The position numbers and the translations under genes were made by a program. Under the pieces are notes generated by a model. That model worked only from the letters and a program-made list of their open reading frames with translations. It was not told where the DNA came from and searched no databases. A stretch of DNA of 64,000 nucleotides from Oscillospiraceae bacterium (lineage in GTDB: Bacteria; Bacillota; Clostridia; Oscillospirales; Oscillospiraceae): the NCBI GenBank assembly GCA_015067615.1, contig SVMD01000005.1, forward strand, positions 1-64,000, written 5' to 3'. Below, piece by piece: positions 53,501 through 61,324 of this stretch. The stretch's first letter is position 1. Each line of letters opens with the position of its first letter.

Positions 53501-54159
53501 GCCGCATCGCCGAGCTGAAGCGGAAAATCGGCGCATTGGGCACCCCCAATCTGGGCGCCATTGAGGAATACGCCCGGGTCAACGAGCGCTATACCTACCT
53601 TGCCACCCAGCGGGACGATGTGCTCACCTCCAAGCGGGAGCTGGAGAGCATCATCCGGGATATCACAAAGGAAATGACCAGCATTTTCGTCACCGAATTT
53701 GCAAAGATCGACCACTATTTTGGCCAGGTCTTTGAGGAGATGTTCGGCGGCGGCAAGGGTCAGCTGCTGCTGGAGGACCCGGAGAACCCCTTAACCTGCG
53801 GCATCGAGATCCGTGTCCAGCCCCCCGGAAAACAGGTCAAGACCATCACGCTGCTCTCCGGCGGCGAGAAGGCCTTCGTGGCCACGGCTCTGTATTTCGC
53901 AATTCTCAAGGTCCGGCCCACGCCCTTCTGCCTGCTGGACGAGATCGACGCGGCACTGGACGACCGGAACGTGGAGCGTTTCGCCAAGTATCTGCACAAC
54001 CTGAGCAAGGCTACCCAGTTCATCGTCATCACCCACAGAAGAGGCACCATGGAGGCCTCCGACGTGCTCTATGGCGTTACCATGCAGGAGCAGGGTGTGT
54101 CGAAGCTGCTGCGGCTGGACCTGAACCAGATGGAGCAGTATTTGGGAATTGTAGAATAA
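50587..54159 (+). CDS. smc: Chromosome segregation protein SMC
   Basis: A 1190-residue ATPase of chromosome condensation. Walker A is GPNGSGKSNISDAI (about 32-45). A long coiled coil spans about 165-500, the hinge lies at about 515-640 (RNVHGPISRLI, MTGGSTNKDAGILSR), and the return coil runs to about 1010. The ABC signature LLSGGEKAFVATAL and Walker B CLLDEIDAALDD close the head. Starts at GTG 50587 with GAGG upstream. The Ala/Glu/Gln-rich coils have many heptads. ftsY follows after an inverted-repeat element. No scpA or scpB in the window. Confidence 0.97.
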   Translation: MYLKSLELQGFKSFPDKTLIRFGDDITAIVGPNGSGKSNISDAILWVMGEQSYKTLRGAKMEDVIFGGTQKRAAVGFAEATLTLDNRDRALAYDADEVMVTRRYYRSGDSEFYINKQSARLRDIHEMFMDTGLGREGYSNIGQGRIDEILSLKSGDRREIFEEAAGISKYRHRKEETERKLLHTEDNLLRIGDKVSELELQLEPLKVQSEKATKYLSLKDELKGVEVAVWLENLEKFSAAAKKAEEDYASAAFVLQQAHDDLDALYRKNEELAVSLREKDANLENVRIQVNMLSAAKQQLEGQAAVLRSNMDNNSGNISRIEEELKGTDDRSGGVTAQIEQTKERIEQIGQALTMGREEISKLQTELTAMTANAQGLTKQFLELRGQESSLTADLAGREADCKGLEESMLQTRERLDQLNADLSAGAARHHEAQTNLDAAQAALRKAREDVTAANNIIAGYTLRQNSRSKRRDELADTLREITAQLDSVTAKARVFRAMERDFESYTKAVKMVMQETQRGALRNVHGPISRLIHTGDETTLAIEIAMGAAMQNIVVGTEADGKAAISYLKRTGGGRATFLPLSNIQGRSLQESGLESCRGFVGIASNLVTYDPQYRGIVENLLGRTVIVTDMDAAIAMSRKYHSRFKIVTLDGQVMNPGGSMTGGSTNKDAGILSRANELAKLTAREKELQNKKMTTEAEFQEAQRQTQEVEFQLTAARDQLRAAEDQVLRLEGQEKQYQVLLQAILDAEESAGREKDALDARERTDRERYAAQRAKIQVYAEQLQQVKATLATLEGTQTETAEATAAITDKMTALKTEEAALEAEAVTAQAHIQDLTTLRSSMEGDREKKLVLMDAIRADNERLAKELELLAAQQAQNQTDSKEMNARLTQAAADRNETEATRTRSEREAQEKSKDIMNMERACSGLEQKKSMAQMEERTIIDKLWDSYGLTPGTAPEHKGEIESLAAGNRRIAELKRKIGALGTPNLGAIEEYARVNERYTYLATQRDDVLTSKRELESIIRDITKEMTSIFVTEFAKIDHYFGQVFEEMFGGGKGQLLLEDPENPLTCGIEIRVQPPGKQVKTITLLSGGEKAFVATALYFAILKVRPTPFCLLDEIDAALDDRNVERFAKYLHNLSKATQFIVITHRRGTMEASDVLYGVTMQEQGVSKLLRLDLNQMEQYLGIVE

Positions 54160-54160
54160 A

Positions 54161-54236
54161 TTGATAGTTGATAGTTGATAGTGGATAGTTGACGAAAAAC
54201 TCTCAACTCTCAACTATCCACTCTCAACTGACGACT
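54161..54236. repeat. Inverted repeat of tandem TTGATAG units between smc and ftsY
   Basis: The left arm is a tandem run of TTGATAG-type heptamers ending GTGGATAGTTGACG. The right arm is built of CTCTCAA units with CAACTATCCAC, the complement of GTGGATAGTTG. The arms can form a long imperfect hairpin in the smc-ftsY messenger. Confidence 0.65.
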
Positions 54237-54250
54237 GAAAGGAGTCAAAT

Positions 54251-55162
54251 ATGGGATTTTTTGATAAAATTAAGGCCGGTCTGACCAAGACCCGGGCAGC
54301 TTTGAGCGAAGCTATGGACGATGTCTTCGCCGCCAACGAGATCGAGGAGGATTTCTACGACGATCTGGAGGAGACTCTGATCCTGGCGGACCTGGGCCGG
54401 GAGACTGCCCTGCGGGTGGTCATGAAGCTGCGCCATAAGATCAATAACAACAACATCAAGAAGACCGACAAGGCAAGAGAGGCCCTGAAGGAGATCATCG
54501 CCGATATGCTGAAGGTGGGCGACTTCAATCTGAACCTCTCCACCACCCCTGCTGTGATCCTGGTCATCGGTGTCAACGGCGTGGGCAAGACCACCACCAT
54601 CGGCAAGATCGCAAAGCAGCAGGTGGACGCCGGTAAGAAGGTCACCTTAGTGGCCGGTGATACCTTCCGTGCCGCCGCCGCCGACCAGCTGGAGATCTGG
54701 GCCGGCCGCTCCGGTGCCAATATCGTCCGGCAGCATGAGGGCGCAGATCCTGCCTCCGTTGTCTTTGACGGCATCCAGTCCGCCAAGGCCAAGGGCAGCG
54801 ACATCATCATCATCGACACCGCCGGACGGCTCCACAACAAGTCCAACCTGATGAACGAGCTGAACAAGATCAGCCGCATTGTGAACCGGGAGCTGCCCGA
54901 CGCTGCCAAGGAGGTCCTGCTGGTGCTGGACGGCACCACCGGCCAGAACGGTCTGATCCAGGCCAGGGAATTCAAGGAGATCGCCGGTGTCACTGCCATC
55001 GCCGTGACCAAGCTGGACGGCACCGCCAAGGGCGGCATCGTCATCGCCGTTTCCGACGCCCTGCAGATCCCCGTGAAGTTCGTGGGCGTGGGCGAGCAGG
55101 CCGATGACCTGATGCCCTTCGAGCCCGAGGCCTTCGCCGCCGCCCTGATCGGCGAAGAATAA
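54251..55162 (+). CDS. ftsY: Signal recognition particle receptor FtsY
   Basis: A 303-residue SRP-receptor GTPase that docks ribosomes to the membrane. The NG domain fills nearly the whole protein: P-loop GVNGVGKTTTIGKIA, DTFRAAAADQLEIW, DTAGRLHNKSNLMNEL and the guanine-specific TKLDGTAKGG. The acidic A domain of enterobacterial FtsY is missing, as is usual in Firmicutes; membrane binding would use the N-terminal amphipathic helix (MGFFDKIKAGLTK). AAAGGAG precedes the ATG. Closely followed by rdgB. Confidence 0.97.
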   Translation: MGFFDKIKAGLTKTRAALSEAMDDVFAANEIEEDFYDDLEETLILADLGRETALRVVMKLRHKINNNNIKKTDKAREALKEIIADMLKVGDFNLNLSTTPAVILVIGVNGVGKTTTIGKIAKQQVDAGKKVTLVAGDTFRAAAADQLEIWAGRSGANIVRQHEGADPASVVFDGIQSAKAKGSDIIIIDTAGRLHNKSNLMNELNKISRIVNRELPDAAKEVLLVLDGTTGQNGLIQAREFKEIAGVTAIAVTKLDGTAKGGIVIAVSDALQIPVKFVGVGEQADDLMPFEPEAFAAALIGEE

Positions 55163-55173
55163 AGGGGAACACC

Positions 55174-55779
55174 ATGAAAGTAGTACTCGCAAGTAAAAAC
55201 AAGCACAAGCTGGTGGAGATCAGCAAGATCACCGAGAAATTCGGCTTTGAGCTGATCCTCCAGAGCGAGCTGGGCGTCGATATCGACGTGGAGGAGACCG
55301 GTACCACCTTTGAGGAAAATTCCTTCATCAAGGCGGAAGCTGTTATGAAGGCCACCGGCCTGCCCGCCCTGGCGGACGACTCCGGCATCTGCGTGGATGC
55401 CCTGAACGGCGAGCCCGGTGTGTACTCCGCCCGGTACGGTTTTGACGATACCCTGGACGACTGGGGACGTCTGGAACTGCTGCTGAAAAATACCGAGCAT
55501 GTGCCCGACGGACAGCGTCAGGCCCAGTTCGTGGCGGTCATCACCATGGTGACCCCCGAGGGCCAGGTCATCCAGGCCCGGGGCGAGATCCACGGCGAGC
55601 TGCTCCGTGCCCCTGTGGGCAAGAACGGCTTCGGCTATGACCCCATTTTCTATTATCCCCCCATGGGTATGTCCACCGCCGAGATGGACCCGGAAAGCAA
55701 GAATCAGGTGTCTCATCGGGGCAACGCCCTGCGGGTTTTCTATGACAAATTAAAGGAGGCAGGCTATGCTGACAAGTAA
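55174..55779 (+). CDS. rdgB: XTP/dITP diphosphatase (RdgB/HAM1)
   Basis: A 201-residue nucleotide house-cleaning enzyme hydrolysing dITP, ITP and XTP. Signatures: VLASKNKHKLVEI at the start, GTTFEENSFIKAEAV, LADDSGICVDALNGEPGVYSARY, and GKNGFGYDPIF near the C terminus with the HRGNAL end. AAAGGGGA precedes the ATG. Its end overlaps the yhbY-like gene by 14 bp, so the two are translationally linked. Confidence 0.95.
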   Translation: MKVVLASKNKHKLVEISKITEKFGFELILQSELGVDIDVEETGTTFEENSFIKAEAVMKATGLPALADDSGICVDALNGEPGVYSARYGFDDTLDDWGRLELLLKNTEHVPDGQRQAQFVAVITMVTPEGQVIQARGEIHGELLRAPVGKNGFGYDPIFYYPPMGMSTAEMDPESKNQVSHRGNALRVFYDKLKEAGYADK

Positions 55780-56236
55780 GGAACGGGCCGAACTGCGGGC
55801 CCAGGCAAATAATCTGGATACCACCCTCATCGTGGGTAAGGACGGCGTTTCCGAGGCCGTCATCGCGGAGGCAGAGAACCTGCTCACCGCAAGAGAGCTG
55901 ATCAAGGGCAAGGTGCTGGAAACCGCCCTCATGTCCGCCCGGGAGGTCTCTGACGAGCTCTGCGAGGCCACCGGCGCCGACGGCGTTTCCTGCGTGGGCA
56001 ACAAGTTCGTGATCTACCGCTTCTCCGAAAAGTGCCAGGCCGAGCGCAACGCCACCGGCCGGGCCCACCGGAAGCCCACCCCCAAGAGTAAGGCTGACCC
56101 TGTGGGCAAGGGCATGCGGGCAAGAAAGGCCGCTGCCAAGAAGGTCCGGGAGCAGCGCAATGAGTACTTCCGCCAGCAGGCCATCGAAAAGGCCATCGAG
56201 AAGAACCGGGAGAAGCAGCTGCGGGGCGAAGAGTAA
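55766..56236 (+). CDS. yhbY: YhbY-family CRM-domain RNA-binding protein with basic tail
   Basis: A 156-residue protein. Residues 1-95 form the CRM domain (LTSKERAELRAQANNLDTTL, VGKDGVSEAVI, and KFVIYRFSEK), linked to pre-50S ribosome binding. Typical YhbY proteins end there; this one has an extra about 60 residues rich in Arg, Lys and Ala, probably a helical RNA-binding tail. The GxxG loop is GKDG. AAAGGAGGC upstream inside rdgB. The stop abuts a palindromic repeat element. Confidence 0.9.
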   Translation: MLTSKERAELRAQANNLDTTLIVGKDGVSEAVIAEAENLLTARELIKGKVLETALMSAREVSDELCEATGADGVSCVGNKFVIYRFSEKCQAERNATGRAHRKPTPKSKADPVGKGMRARKAAAKKVREQRNEYFRQQAIEKAIEKNREKQLRGEE

Positions 56237-56408
56237 TTTAGCCTCCCCTTGAGGGGAGGTGCCCCGAAGGGGCGGAGGGGTGTAAGGACAGACATATGTA
56301 CCCCTCATCTACGCGCTAAGAGCCGCCCTTCGGGCGGTTGCGCTCCGAAACGCGCCTGCGGGCGCAGAGTCAGCTTCGCTGACAGCTCCCCTAAAAGGGG
56401 AGCCATAA
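56237..56408. repeat. Multi-hairpin palindromic repeat between yhbY and nadD
   Basis: About 170 bp consisting of consecutive short palindromes: CTCCCC-TTGA-GGGGAG, GCCCCGAAGGGGC, a GAGGGGTG/ACCCCTC pair, GCCGCCC-TTCG-GGCGG, GCGCC-TGCG-GGCGC, GTCAGC-TTCG-GCTGAC and GCTCCCC-TAAA-GGGGAGC. It is non-coding and within the likely transcript. First and last hairpins resemble the interior of MITE copy 2. Confidence 0.75.
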
Positions 56409-56421
56409 AAGGAGGAGAAGA

Positions 56422-57597
56422 ATGGAACGGATCGGCATTTATGGCGGAACCTTCAATCCGCCTCACATCGGACATCTTCGGGGAGCAGCCCAGGCCATCA
56501 CGGCACTGAGCCTGGATAAGCTGATCTTGATCCCCGACCGGATCGCTCCCCACAAGCAGATCCCCTCCGGGTCCCCCACACCGGAGCAGCGGCTGGAAAT
56601 GCTGCGCATCGCGGCCTCCCATTACGAAAAGATGGAGGTCTCCGACCTGGAGCTGAAGCGGGAGGGACCCAGCTATTCCTATATCACCGTGGAGCAGATG
56701 CACGAACTGTATCCCGATGCCAAGCTGTGTTTGCTCATGGGCACGGATATGTTCACGTCCTTCTTAACCTGGCGCAACCCGGAGCGGATTTTATCCAAGG
56801 CCGTCCTGGCGGTCATGAGCCGGGGCGAGAGGGGAGAGGCGGAAGCCATCGAAGCCCAGAAGCAGACCATCGAAGCCATGGGCTATGAGGCGGAGGTCAT
56901 TGAAAACCATGTTACCGCCATTTCCTCCACTCAGCTGCGGCGGCTCCTGGCCTTCCGCTGCGCGGGAGAATTCCTGCCCGAGGGCGTTCTGGATTACATC
57001 CGGAAGCACCGGTTCTACGACACCCGGGCCAACTGGAAGAACCTGCCCATGGAGGAGCTGGAGAAAGTGGTCATCTCCCTGCTGAATCCCAACCGGGTGA
57101 ATCATGTCCTGGGCTGCCGGGACACCGCCGTGGACTTAGCCCGGCACTGGGGCGCCAATGAAGTGGACGCGGCAAGAGCCGGAATCCTCCACGACATTAC
57201 CAAGGCAATCGATGGGCCGCTCCAATTGACATTGTGCGACGCCTATGGTAAAATACTCAGTGATTTTTCCAGAAAATACCCCAAAACCCTCCACGCCCTC
57301 ACGGGCAGTATGGTTGCGGAGCGGATTTTTGGGGAAAATGAAGAGGTGGTCTCCGCCATCCAGTGGCACACCACCGGTAAGGCGGATATGACCCTGCTGC
57401 AGAAGATCATCTATGTGGCGGACTACATGGAGCCCAACCGGGATTTCCCTGGGGTGGAGAAGCTTCGGGAGCTGGCCTACACCGATATGGACGCCGCGCT
57501 GAAGCTGGGCCTGGAAATGACCCTGGTGCATCTTGCCAACCAGGGCAGCGAGGTCTCCCCGGAATCCAGAGAGGCCCTCGCCTGGCTGAACAGATAA
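56422..57597 (+). CDS. nadD: NadD-YqeK fusion: nicotinate-nucleotide adenylyltransferase and HD phosphohydrolase
   Basis: A 391-residue two-domain protein. Residues 1-195 are NadD (NaMN to NaAD in NAD synthesis): IGIYGGTFNPPHIGHLR, the ISSTQLR nucleotide motif and the C-terminal VLDYIRKHRFY. Residues about 205-391 are an HD domain like YqeK, known to cleave Ap4A symmetrically: NHVLGCRDTA, the AGILHDITK metal motif and VADYMEPNRDFPGV. In Bacillus these are neighbouring separate genes (nadD-yqeK-rsfS); here they are one gene, still before rsfS. AAGGAGGAG precedes the ATG. Confidence 0.94.
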   Translation: MERIGIYGGTFNPPHIGHLRGAAQAITALSLDKLILIPDRIAPHKQIPSGSPTPEQRLEMLRIAASHYEKMEVSDLELKREGPSYSYITVEQMHELYPDAKLCLLMGTDMFTSFLTWRNPERILSKAVLAVMSRGERGEAEAIEAQKQTIEAMGYEAEVIENHVTAISSTQLRRLLAFRCAGEFLPEGVLDYIRKHRFYDTRANWKNLPMEELEKVVISLLNPNRVNHVLGCRDTAVDLARHWGANEVDAARAGILHDITKAIDGPLQLTLCDAYGKILSDFSRKYPKTLHALTGSMVAERIFGENEEVVSAIQWHTTGKADMTLLQKIIYVADYMEPNRDFPGVEKLRELAYTDMDAALKLGLEMTLVHLANQGSEVSPESREALAWLNR

Positions 57598-57611
57598 AGG
57601 ACCTGCCTAAC

Positions 57612-57684
57612 GTAGGGCGGGGGCTTGCCCCCGCCGCCGAATACCAACTGCAGTGCAAGCGGCGGGAGCAAGCCCCCGCCCTAC
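57612..57684. repeat. Long hairpin repeat between nadD-yqeK and rsfS
   Basis: Two 26-bp arms at 57612-57637 and 57659-57684, beginning GTAGGGCGGGGGCTTGC, are inverted with one mismatch around a 21-nt loop. The same GTAGGGCGGG start and palindromic design occurs inside MITE copy 3 near 12460 and 12596. Confidence 0.8.
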
Positions 57685-57721
57685 AATACAAATTATAGAT
57701 TTTCCAAGAAAGGAAGATATT

Positions 57722-58087
57722 ATGTTAGCACCCAAAGAAATCGCCATCGCCGTGACCAAAGCTCTGGACGAGAAGAAGGGCATGGACATCAAGCTGCTGA
57801 AGATCGACAAGGTCTCCTCCCTGGCAGACTACTTCCTGATCTGCACCGGCACCTCCAACACCCACGTCAAGACCCTCTGCGACTACGCCGAGTACACCCT
57901 GGAGGAGCTGGGCGAGACCATGCTGGGCCGTGAGGGCCACCGGGGCAACAGCTGGGAGCTGCTGGACTACGGCACCATCGTCATCCACGTGTTCACTGAC
58001 GAGGCCCGGCACTTCTACGACCTGGAGCGGCTCTGGGCAGACGCAGAGCAGGTGGACCTGTCCGGCATCGTAATTGACGGAGACTAA
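57722..58087 (+). CDS. rsfS: Ribosomal silencing factor RsfS
   Basis: A 121-residue protein that binds uL14 and blocks joining of ribosomal subunits when nutrients are low. Family motifs: DYFLICTGTSNTHVKTL, EGHRGNSWELLDYGTIVIHVFTDEARHFYDLERLWADA. ATG 57722 is chosen because AAAGGAAGAT precedes it and the longer in-frame stretch reads through the hairpin repeat. Standard nadD-yqeK-rsfS order. Confidence 0.96.
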   Translation: MLAPKEIAIAVTKALDEKKGMDIKLLKIDKVSSLADYFLICTGTSNTHVKTLCDYAEYTLEELGETMLGREGHRGNSWELLDYGTIVIHVFTDEARHFYDLERLWADAEQVDLSGIVIDGD

Positions 58088-58106
58088 TCATCCCCGGCAC
58101 GAATAT

Positions 58107-58225
58107 GCAAAATGCAGAATGCAGAATGTAGAATGCAGAATGAAGGTGTGCCTGACGGCACAATTTGAATTATCCCCGAAGGGGATACCACAATTCTGCA
58201 TTCAGCATTCATCATTCTGAATTCT
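58107..58225. repeat. Inverted repeat of AATGCAG units upstream of leuS
   Basis: The left arm is a tandem run of GCAGAAT heptamers; the right arm carries ATTCTGCATTCAGCATTC, its complement. Between them are the hairpins GTGCC/GGCAC and TATCCCC/GGGGATA. Design is like the 54161-54236 element with a different unit. No T-box signature is seen here. Confidence 0.65.
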
Positions 58226-58240
58226 ATTGAGGTGAGAAAA

Positions 58241-60667
58241 ATGGCAAACTACGACTTTTCCGCCATTGAGGCAAAATGGCACAAATACTGGGAGGAGAAC
58301 AACACCTTCGCCACCGACGTGTGGGATTTCTCCAAGCCTAAGTACTACGTCCTGGATATGTTCCCCTATCCCTCCGGTGTGGGCCTCCACGCAGGCCATC
58401 CTGAGGGCTACACCGCCACCGATATCATGTCCCGCATGAAGCGCATGCAGGGCTACAATGTGCTGCACCCCATGGGCTACGACTCCTTCGGTCTGCCCGC
58501 CGAGCAGTACGCCGTGGATACCGGCAACCATCCCAACGGCTTTACCCAGAAGAACATCGAGACCTTCTCCAAGCAGCTGAAGGAGCTGGGCTTCGACTAC
58601 GACTGGTCCAAGGTCATCGCTACCTCCGACCCCGACTTCTACAAGTGGACCCAGTGGATCTTCAAGAAGCTGTGGGAGGCTGGCTACGCCAAGCGCATCG
58701 AGATGCCCGTGAACTGGTGCGAGGCTCTGGGTACCGTTCTTGCCAACGACGAGGTCATCGACGGCAAGTCCGAGCGCGGCGGCTACCCTGTTGAGAAGCG
58801 GATGATGCTCCAGTGGGTCATCGACCAACCCGCCTTTGCTGAAGCATTGCTGGAGGGCCTGAACAACATCGACTGGCCCGAATCCACCAAGGAGATCCAG
58901 CGCAACTGGATCGGCAAGTCCACCGGTGTTGAGGTTGACTTCCAGCTGGTGGGCGGCGGCTCCTTCTCCATCTACACCACCTGCATCGAGACCATCTACG
59001 GCATCACCTTCATGGTCCTGGCTCCCGATGGCAAGATCACCGAGAGCCTGCTGGACCGGGTTGAGAACATCGACGAAGTCAAGGCCTACATCGCCGAAGC
59101 CGCCAAGAAGAGCGAGATCGACCGCACCGACGCCAGCAAGACCAAGACCGGCTGCTGCCTGAAGGGCGTGTATGCCATCAACCCTGTCAACGGCCGGGAA
59201 GTGCCTGTGTTCATCGGCGACTTCGTCCTGGGGGGCTACGGCACCGGTGCCGTCATGGCCGTTCCCAGCCACGACCAGCGTGACTTTGAGTACGCTGTGG
59301 CCCACAAGATTCCCATGCTTCAGGTCATCGAGGGCCGGGATGTGTCCGAGCGGGCCTTTGAGAAGCAGGATTACCTGGGCAAGGGCTGCAAGCTTATTAA
59401 TTCTGAGGAGTTCACCGGTCTGACCGTTGAGGAGGCCAAGGAGGCAATTACGGTCAAGCTGGAAGCCATGGGCGTTGCACGCCGGAAGAACAACTACCAT
59501 TTCCGTGAGTGGATCTTCGCCCGTCAGCGCTACTGGGGCGAGCCCGTTCCCTGCGTCTACACCGAGGAGGGCGAGACCGTGTTCCTGCCCGACGCTGAGC
59601 TGCCCGTCGTCCTGCCCGTCCTGGAGGACTACAAGGGCCGCGGCGGCCAGGCTCCTCTGGAGAACGCCGAGGAGTGGAAGTACTATGATAAGGACGGCAT
59701 CAAGGGCAAGCGTGAAACCTCCACCATGCCCGGCTCCGCAGGCTCCTCCTGGTACTTCATGCGCTACATCGACCCCAAGAACGACAAGGCCCTGTGCGAT
59801 CCGGAACTTCTGAAGCACTGGCTGCCTGTTGACCTGTATGTGGGCGGTCCCGAGCACGCTGTGGGCCACCTGATCTACTCCCGGATCTGGACCCAGTTTC
59901 TGTACGACCAGGGCGTGTCCCCCGTGAAGGAGCCCTTCAAGAAGCTGGTCCACCAGGGTATGATCCTGGGCGAGAACGGCATCAAGATGGGCAAGCGGTT
60001 CCCCGAGTTCGTGGTGAACCCCTCCGATATCGTCCGGGACTACGGCGCTGACACCCTGCGGCTCTACGAAATGTTCATGGGCCCCCTGGAAGTCTCCAAG
60101 CCCTGGTCTTCCACCGGTGTGGCCGGTGCCAAGAAGTTCATCAACCGTGTGTGGAACTTCTTCTCCGAGCCCGGCAACATTACCGATGCCGACGACGGCA
60201 AGCTGACCAAGGTCTACCACCAGACCGTCAAGAAGGTCACCTCCGACTTTGAGCAGCTGGGCTTCAATACCGCCATTGCCCAGATGATGGTCTTTGTCAA
60301 CGAGGTCTATAAGGCAGGCACCTGCCCCAGAGAGTACGCCGAGGGCTTCATCAAGATGATCTCCTGCATCATCCCCCATGTGGGCGAGGAGCTGTGGCAG
60401 CTGCTGGGCCATGACAACACCATCGCCTACGAATCCTGGCCCGCCTACGACGAAGCAAAGTGCAAGGATACCCAGGTCACCTTCGCCGTTCAGGTCAACG
60501 GCAAGATGCGCGGCACCGTGGTGATGGACGCCGACCTGGACAACGACACCGTGGTCCAGAACGTCCTGGCCAATGAGAAGATCGCCGCTTTCCTTGCAAA
60601 GCAGACTGGTGAGATCCGCAAGACCATCGTGGTCAAGAACAAGCTGGTCAACCTGATCGTGAAGTAA
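58241..60667 (+). CDS. leuS: Leucyl-tRNA synthetase
   Basis: An 808-residue class I synthetase charging tRNA-Leu. The HIGH-type motif is HAGH in SGVGLHAGHPEGYTATD, and the KMSKS-type motif reads KMGKR in NGIKMGKRFPEF. The CP1 editing domain lies between about 220 and 400 with a TD/GTGAVMAVPSHDQRD region keeping the conserved Asp. WSSTGVAGAKKFINRVWNFF opens the anticodon domain. ATG 58241 with GAGGTGAG upstream. No T-box leader was recognised in the 150 bp upstream. Confidence 0.97.
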   Translation: MANYDFSAIEAKWHKYWEENNTFATDVWDFSKPKYYVLDMFPYPSGVGLHAGHPEGYTATDIMSRMKRMQGYNVLHPMGYDSFGLPAEQYAVDTGNHPNGFTQKNIETFSKQLKELGFDYDWSKVIATSDPDFYKWTQWIFKKLWEAGYAKRIEMPVNWCEALGTVLANDEVIDGKSERGGYPVEKRMMLQWVIDQPAFAEALLEGLNNIDWPESTKEIQRNWIGKSTGVEVDFQLVGGGSFSIYTTCIETIYGITFMVLAPDGKITESLLDRVENIDEVKAYIAEAAKKSEIDRTDASKTKTGCCLKGVYAINPVNGREVPVFIGDFVLGGYGTGAVMAVPSHDQRDFEYAVAHKIPMLQVIEGRDVSERAFEKQDYLGKGCKLINSEEFTGLTVEEAKEAITVKLEAMGVARRKNNYHFREWIFARQRYWGEPVPCVYTEEGETVFLPDAELPVVLPVLEDYKGRGGQAPLENAEEWKYYDKDGIKGKRETSTMPGSAGSSWYFMRYIDPKNDKALCDPELLKHWLPVDLYVGGPEHAVGHLIYSRIWTQFLYDQGVSPVKEPFKKLVHQGMILGENGIKMGKRFPEFVVNPSDIVRDYGADTLRLYEMFMGPLEVSKPWSSTGVAGAKKFINRVWNFFSEPGNITDADDGKLTKVYHQTVKKVTSDFEQLGFNTAIAQMMVFVNEVYKAGTCPREYAEGFIKMISCIIPHVGEELWQLLGHDNTIAYESWPAYDEAKCKDTQVTFAVQVNGKMRGTVVMDADLDNDTVVQNVLANEKIAAFLAKQTGEIRKTIVVKNKLVNLIVK

Positions 60668-60673
60668 ATACGC

Positions 60674-60712
60674 AAAACAGCCGCCCTGTTTACACAGGGC
60701 GGCTGTTAAATT
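60674..60712 (+). terminator. Terminator of leuS
   Basis: ACAGCCGCCCTGT / ACAGGGCGGCTGT with a 4-nt loop. The tail TTAAATTT is only moderately T-rich. Confidence 0.78.
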
Positions 60713-60742
60713 TCCTCGGGGGAGAGGGGATAGGCTACTGCG

Positions 60743-61249
60743 TCAGTTGATGATAAACTGGTGCTCCTCATGATCCAGGTACTTCTCGAAAACCAAACGG
60801 AGCGCATCCAGCACCTCCCGGTCCGTGGGGTGGACGCTGACCAGGGCGCTGGCTACGGAATTGCCGCCGTACCAGCCGCTGTGGAAGCCTGCGATGATGT
60901 AGCGGATGGTACTGTCCTCGTCGGTCATGGCGGCGGCTTTCTCGTAGTCCGTGAAAATTTCCCTGGTCCGGATGCCGTACTCACGGGCCAGGGCGGCGAT
61001 CTGCTGGCCCAGGGCCTCCGTTTCGGCGGCGACCACCGCATATTTCCAGTTTCGCTCCCGGCCCAGCAGCTCGTCCGCGGTGACCTGGAAAAAGTCTGCC
61101 AGGGAACAGAGCATCAGAATGTCCGGCAGGGAATAACCCTTCTCCCATTTGCTCACCGCAGCGGCGGTGACGCCCAGCTCAGCGGCCAGCTCCTCCTGGG
61201 TCAGATTCCTCTTTTTCCGAAGCTCAAAGATGATTTTTCCAAAATTCAT
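60743..61249 (-). CDS. XRE-family transcriptional regulator
   Basis: A 168-residue protein. Residues 1-65 are a Cro/CI-type helix-turn-helix (GKIIFELRKKRNLTQEELAAELGVTAAAVSKWEKG). The C-terminal about 100 residues are helical with no known ligand motif, resembling the extended XRE regulators common in clostridia. ATG 61249 is chosen for GGAGGA 7 bp upstream. Divergent from rpsU, separated by about 590 bp. Target unknown. Confidence 0.9.
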   Translation of the reverse strand: MNFGKIIFELRKKRNLTQEELAAELGVTAAAVSKWEKGYSLPDILMLCSLADFFQVTADELLGRERNWKYAVVAAETEALGQQIAALAREYGIRTREIFTDYEKAAAMTDEDSTIRYIIAGFHSGWYGGNSVASALVSVHPTDREVLDALRLVFEKYLDHEEHQFIIN

Positions 61250-61295
61250 GGTATTTCCTCCAATGTGCGGTGATGCAAGGGCCCTTGTTGCTATT

Positions 61296-61324
61296 ATAAT
61301 AGCATGGAACGGCGGCTTTGACAA
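61296..61324 (-). promoter_or_regulatory. Promoter of the XRE regulator gene
   Basis: On the minus strand, TTGTCA, 17-bp spacer, TATTAT, about 47 bp before the start codon. Confidence 0.55.

Noticed and set aside
51235..53715. Minus-strand open frame of over 800 codons inside smc
   Set aside because: It mirrors the Ala/Glu/Gln-rich coiled coil of SMC, giving Leu/Gly-rich filler with no domain.
58088..58240. T-box riboswitch before leuS
   Set aside because: The gap is only about 150 bp, filled by an inverted repeat; no T-box core sequence and no antiterminator/terminator pair was seen.
58202..60412. Minus-strand open frame of over 700 codons across leuS
   Set aside because: Shadow of the strongly biased leuS codons.
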